Shown here one piece after another: positions 1 through 3,955 of a stretch of DNA of 6,354 nt. A program made the translations under genes and the position numbers. Under the pieces are notes generated by a model. That model searched no databases, was not told where the DNA came from, and saw only the letters and a program-made list of their open reading frames with translations. Position 1 is the stretch's first letter. Every line of letters begins with the position of its first letter. This DNA comes from Actinomycetes bacterium (GTDB taxonomy: Bacteria; Actinomycetota; Actinomycetes; Propionibacteriales; Propionibacteriaceae), in assembly GCA_023437345.1 (NCBI GenBank), contig JAEZGC010000082.1:1-6354 (forward strand), given 5' to 3'.

Positions 1-51
1 GTCCTTGCACTTCACACAGTAGAACGACCCGCTGTAGCTGTCCTTGGCCAC
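1..51 (-). CDS. DUF5679-type small zinc-knuckle protein, partial (N-terminus only)
   Basis: Reading the minus strand from a GTG at 51-49 gives 17 uninterrupted codons to the window edge, VAKDSYSGSFYCVKCKD. The Tyr-Ser-Gly-x-x-Tyr-Cys-Val-Lys-Cys-Lys pattern is what I recognise as the start of DUF5679 proteins, actinobacterial proteins of roughly 50-60 residues. The CxxC (C12, C15) would be the first half of a small zinc-binding knuckle; the second half lies outside the window. The start is supported by a strong Shine-Dalgarno GAGGAGA (minus strand, 62-56) four bases upstream and by a plausible promoter further up. The gene is divergent from the ygjP-like gene across 273 bases. Its function is unknown; a structural or nucleic-acid-binding role is only a guess. 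The identification rests on a short fragment, but the combination of RBS, start codon and motif is convincing. Confidence 0.72.
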   Translation of the reverse strand, partial: MAKDSYSGSFYCVKCKD

Positions 52-55
52 TGTT

Positions 56-62
56 TCTCCTC
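56..62 (-). promoter_or_regulatory. Ribosome binding site of the DUF5679-type gene
   Basis: The minus strand reads GAGGAGA here, followed by AACA and the GTG start at 51. It is a near-perfect match to the anti-SD sequence and is the main reason for choosing this GTG, since so little of the coding region is visible. Confidence 0.65.
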
Positions 63-113
63 GGTGGTAGTCGGTCCCCTGACCGGGGAAACGGCGGGGA
101 TGCTTGCCGCGTC

Positions 114-142
114 AGTTTACACACGGCGCAACTGAATGACAC
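114..142 (-). promoter_or_regulatory. Candidate sigma-A-type promoter for the DUF5679-type gene
   Basis: On the minus strand TAAACT (119-114) fits the actinobacterial -10 pattern TANNNT. GTGTCA (142-137) lies 17 bases upstream and matches TTGACA at four of six positions. The predicted start would be near 107, giving an untranslated leader of about 55 bases before the GTG at 51. This leader contains a short GGTC/GACC hairpin around 72-85. Prediction is by pattern and spacing only. Confidence 0.4.
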
Positions 143-222
143 CGGCCGAATCGGGGCGTCCCCGACGAAGCGTCGCGAGGCCCTCACGGTCCGGACGGCT
201 TGCCTTCCCCTGCGAGCAGCCC

Positions 223-237
223 GGCCCTGCGAGGGCC
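223..237. repeat. Short perfect inverted repeat (6-bp stem, 3-nt loop)
   Basis: GGCCCT (223-228), GCG, AGGGCC (232-237) form a perfect hairpin-capable repeat. No T-tract follows on either strand and the flanking genes are divergent, so a terminator is not expected here. It directly abuts a second inverted repeat at 238-259. In DNA this GC-rich it may be chance. Confidence 0.3.
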
Positions 238-259
238 CCACTAAGGCTGAAACTAGTGG
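238..259. promoter_or_regulatory. Operator-like inverted repeat CCACTA-N10-TAGTGG
   Basis: CCACTA at 238-243 and its exact reverse complement TAGTGG at 254-259 are separated by 10 bases, a half-site spacing of 16 bp typical of dimeric helix-turn-helix regulators. It lies in the divergent intergenic region, about 65-90 bases upstream of the predicted ygjP-like transcription start and more than 90 bases upstream of the predicted -35 of the DUF5679 promoter. The half-sites are AT-richer than their surroundings. No regulator gene is visible in the window, so a functional role is only inferred. Confidence 0.25.
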
Positions 260-312
260 TCGGGCAGGTCTCGGTCAACCCGACATCCCGGGGTGTCCGC
301 AAGCGACCCGGA

Positions 313-318
313 TAGGCT
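313..318 (+). promoter_or_regulatory. Candidate -10 box giving a leaderless ygjP-like mRNA
   Basis: TAGGCT matches TANNNT and ends six bases before the ATG at 325, so the predicted transcription start coincides with the A of the start codon. There is no convincing Shine-Dalgarno upstream of this ATG. Both facts fit a leaderless transcript, which is common in actinobacteria. No good -35 hexamer is seen at the usual distance. Confidence 0.45.
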
Positions 319-324
319 TGCGCC

Positions 325-870
325 ATGGACTCCGAAGGCGCCGACCTCGCGGCCCCGGGCCCGGTCGAGATCCGTCGCAGCAACCGTCGCCGACGCACCC
401 TGACCGTCTTTCGCGAGCAGGGCCAGCTGGTCGCCGTTGTACCGGCCGGTCTGACCCGTCGGCAGGCTGACGAACTGGTGCCGGCCCTGGTCACCCGCTT
501 CCTGGCGAAGGAGGCTCGCCGGGTGGTACCGGCCGGGGATCCCGAACTGCACGCCCGCGCCCTCGAACTGGCGCACCGCTACCTTCTCCAGCAGGTGCCG
601 GGCGGCTTGCCGGACTTCCAGGTCCGGTGGGTGTCGAACCAGACCAGGCGGTGGGGGTCCTGCACCCCCACGGAGGGCAGGATCCGGATCTCGGACCGGC
701 TGCGCGGGGTGCCGCGCTGGGTGGGGGACTACGTCCTGCTGCACGAGCTGGCGCACCTTGTCGAACCCACCCACTCGGCGAGGTTCTGGCAGCTGTTGTC
801 GGCCTACCCCGACGCCGCCAGGGCGCGCGGTTTCCTCGAGGGCCTGGAGTTCGCCGGCCCCGGCCGGTGA
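325..870 (+). CDS. YgjP-like M48 family metallopeptidase (DUF45)
   Basis: A 181-residue protein with the hallmarks of the YgjP/DUF45 family of putative zinc metallopeptidases related to SprT and M48. The N-terminal part (about 14-66) has the family's Val-Glu-Ile-Arg-Arg-Ser-x-Arg-Arg-x-Arg-Thr opening. A Trp-Gly-Ser-Cys motif lies at 110-113. The active-site helix HELAH is at 140-144 (zinc ligands H140 and H144, catalytic E141), with H150 in the following HxxxxxH spacing as the likely third ligand, then Ser-x-x-Phe-Trp. All expected catalytic residues are present and the length is slightly short but normal for actinobacterial members. No signal peptide or membrane segment is seen, so it is probably cytoplasmic. 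The ATG is chosen because the family-typical N-terminus follows it and a -10 box sits at leaderless distance. It is convergent with the DUF2342 gene across one base. The physiological substrate is unknown. Confidence 0.9.
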   Translation: MDSEGADLAAPGPVEIRRSNRRRRTLTVFREQGQLVAVVPAGLTRRQADELVPALVTRFLAKEARRVVPAGDPELHARALELAHRYLLQQVPGGLPDFQVRWVSNQTRRWGSCTPTEGRIRISDRLRGVPRWVGDYVLLHELAHLVEPTHSARFWQLLSAYPDAARARGFLEGLEFAGPGR

Positions 871-871
871 G

Positions 872-2248
872 TCAGGCCCCGGTCGAGCCGCCCTCCTCCT
901 CCAGCAGCCGCGCGAGCTCCGCGTCCAGGTCGTCGGGAGTCGGCGACTGGTGGCCGTGTTCGGCGTAGCCGAGCGGGTCGTCCAGCTCCGCTGCTGAGGG
1001 AACCAGGTCGGGGTGGGCCCAGGACGCGTCCCGCGCCGCAGCGCCCCGGGTGGCGCGGGTGGCCGCCCACAGGTTGGCGGCATCGCGGGTGCGGCGGGGC
1101 CGAAGCTCCAGCCCGCCCAGCGCCTTCAGGGCAGCTTCGGCGGGACCGCCGGCGGCCCGTCGGCGGCGCAGCATCTCGGTCAGCGACGCAGCCGCCGGCA
1201 TCCGTTCCCTGGTGGCGCGGTCGACCACCTCGTCCACCCAGCCCTCGACCAGGGCCAGCAACGTCTCCAACCGGCCCAGCACGGCCCGCTGCTCCTCGCT
1301 CACCTGCGGCACGAACAGCGACCCGGCCACGGCCTGCCCGGCCTGTTCGACCTCTTCGGCGGTCATCGCGCTGCCCAGCTGGGACTCGATGGCCTGCTCC
1401 AGCGCTGACGGGTCGATGGTGATGCCGCGGGCGTAGTGCTCGACCAGCGCCAGGAGTTGCGGGCCCAGCCAGCCGACCGCTGCGAACAGGCGCTGCCGGG
1501 CGGTCTCGCGCAGCGCGAGGAACAGCAGCAGGTCCGGCGCGGCCACCTCAAGCCCTTCACCGAACCTGGCGACATTGGTGGGCAGCAGCGCCACCACTGG
1601 CCGGGCGGTCAGCGGCAGCCCGATGTCGCCGGCGCTGAACGCCTCGACAGCAAGCCGGCCCAGCGACTGTCCGACCTGGGCGGCGAACATGCCCGAGGCG
1701 GCGGTGCGGATCATCGGCTGCAGCATCCCGGCAGCGGCGGGGTCGCCGCCGGCCTGGCTGTCCAGCAGCCCGCCGAGGGTATGGCTGAGCTGGGTGACCA
1801 CCGGACGGATCAGCTGCTGCCAGGTGTCGAAGGTGTTCTCCACCCATTCGGCCCGGCTCCACGCCATCGGCCGCGGGCTGAGCGGCGGGAACGCTATCTC
1901 CTCGTCCAGCCACAGGTCGGCCAGCTCGGCGGCCGACCGGATGGCGGTCAGCTGCGACGCTGACGGGGTCGGGTCGGGTCCGGCGGACGCGGTCAGCTTG
2001 CGGGCGATGTCCTTGGTGAACCGCCAGTTCATCCCCGAGTCGGACTCGGTCGGGCCGAAGCTCGCCAGTTGGCTGGTGAAGGCGGCCATCATCGACTGCA
2101 TCCGGCCCATCAGCTCCTGCATGTCGAGCCGTCCGTCCGGGCCCGGCGTGATGCCGAACTGCGACAGGAAGCGCAGCAGTGCCTCCTCCTCGGGCCGGCC
2201 GGGCTCCCCGCCCGTGCCGAAGTCGTCCCTGCCGTCCTCGTCGCCCAT
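872..2248 (-). CDS. DUF2342 (zincin-like) family protein, possibly lacking zinc-ligand histidines
   Basis: A 458-residue protein of the actinobacterial DUF2342 family, usually annotated as zinc-dependent metalloprotease and related by position to M. tuberculosis Rv3195. Seen in sequence: an acidic/Gly-rich N-terminus, Met-Asn-Trp near 73-75, Pro-Met-Ala-Trp-Ser-Arg-Ala-Glu-Trp at 127-135, Gly-Gln-Ser-Leu-Gly-Arg-Leu around 193-199, the presumed active-site region RETARQRLFAAVGWL at 247-261, Leu-Val-Glu-Gly-Trp-Val at 333-338, Gly-Gly-Pro-Ala-Glu at 367-371, and Gly-Leu-Glu-Leu-Arg-Pro-Arg-Arg at 379-386. From memory, relatives carry REAAH and LFAH in the active-site region where this protein has RETAR and LFAA, so metal binding may be lost. 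No signal peptide or membrane helix is seen. The ATG is preceded by AAGGAG (minus strand, 2258-2253) with four bases spacing. It is divergent from the protease operon. The family call is firm; catalytic activity is doubtful. Confidence 0.87.
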   Translation of the reverse strand: MGDEDGRDDFGTGGEPGRPEEEALLRFLSQFGITPGPDGRLDMQELMGRMQSMMAAFTSQLASFGPTESDSGMNWRFTKDIARKLTASAGPDPTPSASQLTAIRSAAELADLWLDEEIAFPPLSPRPMAWSRAEWVENTFDTWQQLIRPVVTQLSHTLGGLLDSQAGGDPAAAGMLQPMIRTAASGMFAAQVGQSLGRLAVEAFSAGDIGLPLTARPVVALLPTNVARFGEGLEVAAPDLLLFLALRETARQRLFAAVGWLGPQLLALVEHYARGITIDPSALEQAIESQLGSAMTAEEVEQAGQAVAGSLFVPQVSEEQRAVLGRLETLLALVEGWVDEVVDRATRERMPAAASLTEMLRRRRAAGGPAEAALKALGGLELRPRRTRDAANLWAATRATRGAAARDASWAHPDLVPSAAELDDPLGYAEHGHQSPTPDDLDAELARLLEEEGGSTGA

Positions 2249-2316
2249 GCCGCTCCTTAGCCCCGGTCGACCCCATTCTCCCTCACGGTCCCAAGGGTTT
2301 TCTCAACCGGGGGCGG

Positions 2317-2322
2317 TATCGT
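2317..2322 (+). promoter_or_regulatory. Candidate -10 box for the PDZ protease / PPA1309 / UPF0182 operon
   Basis: TATCGT fits TANNNT and would start transcription near 2329, leaving a leader of about 37 bases before the GTG at 2366. No convincing -35 hexamer lies 16-18 bases upstream. The 117-base gap 2249-2365 must also hold the DUF2342 promoter; on the minus strand a TTGAGA (2307-2302) is a possible -35, but no well-spaced -10 follows. Confidence 0.3.
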
Positions 2323-2354
2323 GCTCGGGTGTGTGCCCCGGGGGCGGGCCAACC

Positions 2355-2360
2355 GGAGGG
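2355..2360 (+). promoter_or_regulatory. Ribosome binding site deciding the PDZ protease start
   Basis: GGAGGG lies five bases before the GTG at 2366. An earlier in-frame GTG at 2321 has no comparable site, would overlap the candidate -10 box and would add an Arg-rich stretch ahead of the membrane anchor. The 2366 start is therefore preferred. Confidence 0.6.
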
Positions 2361-2365
2361 ATCCT

Positions 2366-3427
2366 GTGACCAAGCAGACGTGGACGGCGGCCGTTGCGGC
2401 GCTGCTGTTCGTCGCGCTGGCCGCGCTGATCGCCATGGTGCCGGTGCCGTTCGTCGCCTGGAGCCCCGGGTCGACCTACAACCTGCTCGGTGACATCGAC
2501 GCCGACAGCGGGCCGACCGAGGCGATCCGCATCCAGGGGATCGACACGTTCCCCGCCCGCGGCGAGGTGCGGATGGCGACGGTGTCGGTGACCCGGCCCG
2601 ACTCGGCGCTCACCCTGCCGGAGGCGCTGTTCTCCTACTGGCTGCCGTCCCGCGAGGTCATGCCGCGCGACGCGGTCTACCCGCCCGGGATCGACCCCGC
2701 GGAGATCCAGGACAACAGCGTTCGCATGATGGACGACTCCCAGGGCACCGCGATAGTGGCGGCGCTGCGGGTGGCGCGGGTGCCGGTGCTGGAACTGCCG
2801 ATGGTGACCTGGGTCTCGGCCGCCGGGCCGGCGCACGAGAAGCTGAAGCCGGGCGACCTGATCACCGCTGTGGACAATGTCCACGTCCAGCGGGTGGACG
2901 ACGTGAAGCGAGCGGTCGCCGAGCAGGGAGTCGGCAAGGTGGTGAAGTTCGACCTGGAGCGCGACGGGGTCCCGGTCAGCGTCACGGTCACCACCAGGGC
3001 GTCGAGCACCAGCCCGGAGACCCCGGTCGTCGGCATCGGGCTGGATGTCGGCTACAAGTACGCGCCGTCGATCAGCTTCGGGATCGACCCGGCGATCGGC
3101 GGCCCGAGCGCGGGGCTGCCGTTCGCCCTTGCGATCTACGAGTTGCTCACCCCTGAGTCGGTGCTGGCCGGCCGGGTGGTCGCCGGTACCGGCGAGATCG
3201 ACTCCAGCGGCCGGGTCAGCCCGATCGGCGGGGTGCAGGAGAAGATCGCCGCCGCCGCCCGCGACAAGGCGGAGGTCTTCCTGCTGCCCAGGGGCAACTG
3301 CGTCGATGCGCTGGAGGCGCATCCCGGCCTGCGACTGGTGCCTGTCGAGAACCTCGGCGACGCGCTGGCCGCCCTGGAGTCGCTGGACGACCCTGCCGCC
3401 GTCGACTCGGTGCCGCAGTGCCAGTGA
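2366..3427 (+). CDS. Membrane-anchored PDZ domain, Lon-like (S16) serine protease
   Basis: From the GTG at 2366 the protein has 353 residues, close to the roughly 340-residue M. tuberculosis Rv3194c type. It has three parts. First, an N-terminal hydrophobic segment (about 5-24) with few charged residues before it, an uncleaved anchor or signal-anchor, placing the rest outside the membrane. Second, a PDZ domain at about 135-205 with Leu-Lys-Pro-Gly-Asp-Leu-Ile as its conserved loop. Third, a C-terminal Lon-type proteolytic domain: Gly-Gly-Pro-Ser-Ala-Gly with candidate nucleophile S248, and Gly-Gly-Val-Gln-Glu-Lys-Ile with candidate general base K293. The Ser-Lys spacing of 45 is close to the 43 of E. 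coli Lon (S679/K722). There is no AAA+ ATPase domain. It is the first gene of an apparent three-gene operon and overlaps the next start by 4 bases. It probably cleaves envelope or membrane proteins; the substrate is unknown. Confidence 0.92.
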   Translation: MTKQTWTAAVAALLFVALAALIAMVPVPFVAWSPGSTYNLLGDIDADSGPTEAIRIQGIDTFPARGEVRMATVSVTRPDSALTLPEALFSYWLPSREVMPRDAVYPPGIDPAEIQDNSVRMMDDSQGTAIVAALRVARVPVLELPMVTWVSAAGPAHEKLKPGDLITAVDNVHVQRVDDVKRAVAEQGVGKVVKFDLERDGVPVSVTVTTRASSTSPETPVVGIGLDVGYKYAPSISFGIDPAIGGPSAGLPFALAIYELLTPESVLAGRVVAGTGEIDSSGRVSPIGGVQEKIAAAARDKAEVFLLPRGNCVDALEAHPGLRLVPVENLGDALAALESLDDPAAVDSVPQCQ

Positions 3428-3924
3428 ACGACGTCCTGACCGCCGCCCTGATCGAGGTCGAGCGCCACGTGGCCCGCTCCGGGTGGGACCAGCCAGCCCG
3501 GCTCTTCGCGCTGGTCCGCACCGCAGACCTGATCGCCGCCGAGCCGGGCCTGGCCGAGCACCTGCAGCACGGGCCGGGGGACGGCTACACGTCCATCGAG
3601 CAGGAGGAGTTCAGCGCCGGCGCGGACCTGGCCGACACGCTGGCCCGGATCGCGTGGCCGGCCACTGTGGACGGCTGCGTCCTCGCCCTGGAACGCACCT
3701 TCGTCCCGCCGGAGGTCGAGGCCGACCTGCCCGACGACCCGCAGCAGGCCGCACTGGTGGTGGCCGAGCACCCCAAACGGCTGGACCTGCGGGTGGTGGT
3801 CGGGGTCACCCGCGACGGCGGCCACCACGGCGTCGCCCGGATCCGGGGCAACGAAGCCGAGCTGCTCGGGGGAACCGACCTGGTGCCCGCCCTCACGCTG
3901 GCGCTGTCGCGTACATTGGACTGA
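3424..3924 (+). CDS. PPA1309 family protein (uncharacterised)
   Basis: A 166-residue acidic protein that I recognise as the PPA1309 family, found in actinobacteria and lacking an established function. Seen in sequence: an N-terminal Ala-Ala-Leu-Ile-Glu-Val-Glu-Arg-His-Val segment, a Gln-Pro-x-Arg-Leu-Phe-Ala-Leu-Val stretch near 22-30, Gln-Glu-Glu-Phe around 58-61, Trp-Pro-x-x-Val-x-Gly-Cys near 76-83, an acidic Leu-Pro-Asp-Asp-Pro near 100, and a Leu-Arg-Val-Val-Val-Gly-Val-Thr-Arg-Asp-Gly strand region near 121-131. There is no signal peptide, membrane helix or obvious catalytic motif, so it is probably cytoplasmic. The GTG at 3424 overlaps the preceding TGA as GTGA, indicating translational coupling. 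An alternative GTG at 3418 would add two residues. No clear RBS precedes either. It sits between the anchored protease and UPF0182, so a role linked to one of these is likely but unproven. Confidence 0.82.
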   Translation: MNDVLTAALIEVERHVARSGWDQPARLFALVRTADLIAAEPGLAEHLQHGPGDGYTSIEQEEFSAGADLADTLARIAWPATVDGCVLALERTFVPPEVEADLPDDPQQAALVVAEHPKRLDLRVVVGVTRDGGHHGVARIRGNEAELLGGTDLVPALTLALSRTLD

Positions 3925-3943
3925 CGCCCGCCTGCGCCTGCAC

Positions 3944-3949
3944 AAGGAG
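3944..3949 (+). promoter_or_regulatory. Ribosome binding site deciding the TTG start of UPF0182
   Basis: AAGGAG lies six bases upstream of the TTG at 3956, an ideal spacing. The first in-frame ATG comes only at 4151, inside the second membrane helix, so the RBS decides in favour of the rare TTG start. Confidence 0.65.
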
Positions 3950-3955
3950 TCTCTG

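Noticed and set aside
72..89. A small hairpin (CGGTC/GACCG or TCCCC/GGGGA) in the predicted leader of the DUF5679-type gene, considered as a riboswitch or attenuator
   Set aside because: The stems are only five base pairs with competing pairings, no conserved aptamer features are visible, and the leader is only about 55 bases long.
253..1083. A 276-codon minus-strand open frame across the ygjP-like gene and the DUF2342 C-terminus
   Set aside because: The product is Pro/Arg-rich without motifs and is antisense to an intact, motif-complete metallopeptidase. It is a shadow of GC-rich coding sequence.
2321..2365. An upstream GTG (2321) as the start of the PDZ protease, adding 15 residues
   Set aside because: It has no Shine-Dalgarno and coincides with the candidate -10 box, and the added residues are Arg-rich and atypical. 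The GTG at 2366 has GGAGGG at good spacing.
1575..2369. A 264-codon plus-strand open frame opposite DUF2342
   Set aside because: It is Ser/Pro-rich and antisense to a family-matching protein on the minus strand. It shows no motif and no upstream RBS.
2303..3322. A 339-codon minus-strand open frame opposite the PDZ protease
   Set aside because: It is antisense to a protein with an intact anchor, PDZ domain and Ser/Lys dyad, and its own product is Arg/Asp/His-rich with no recognisable domain.
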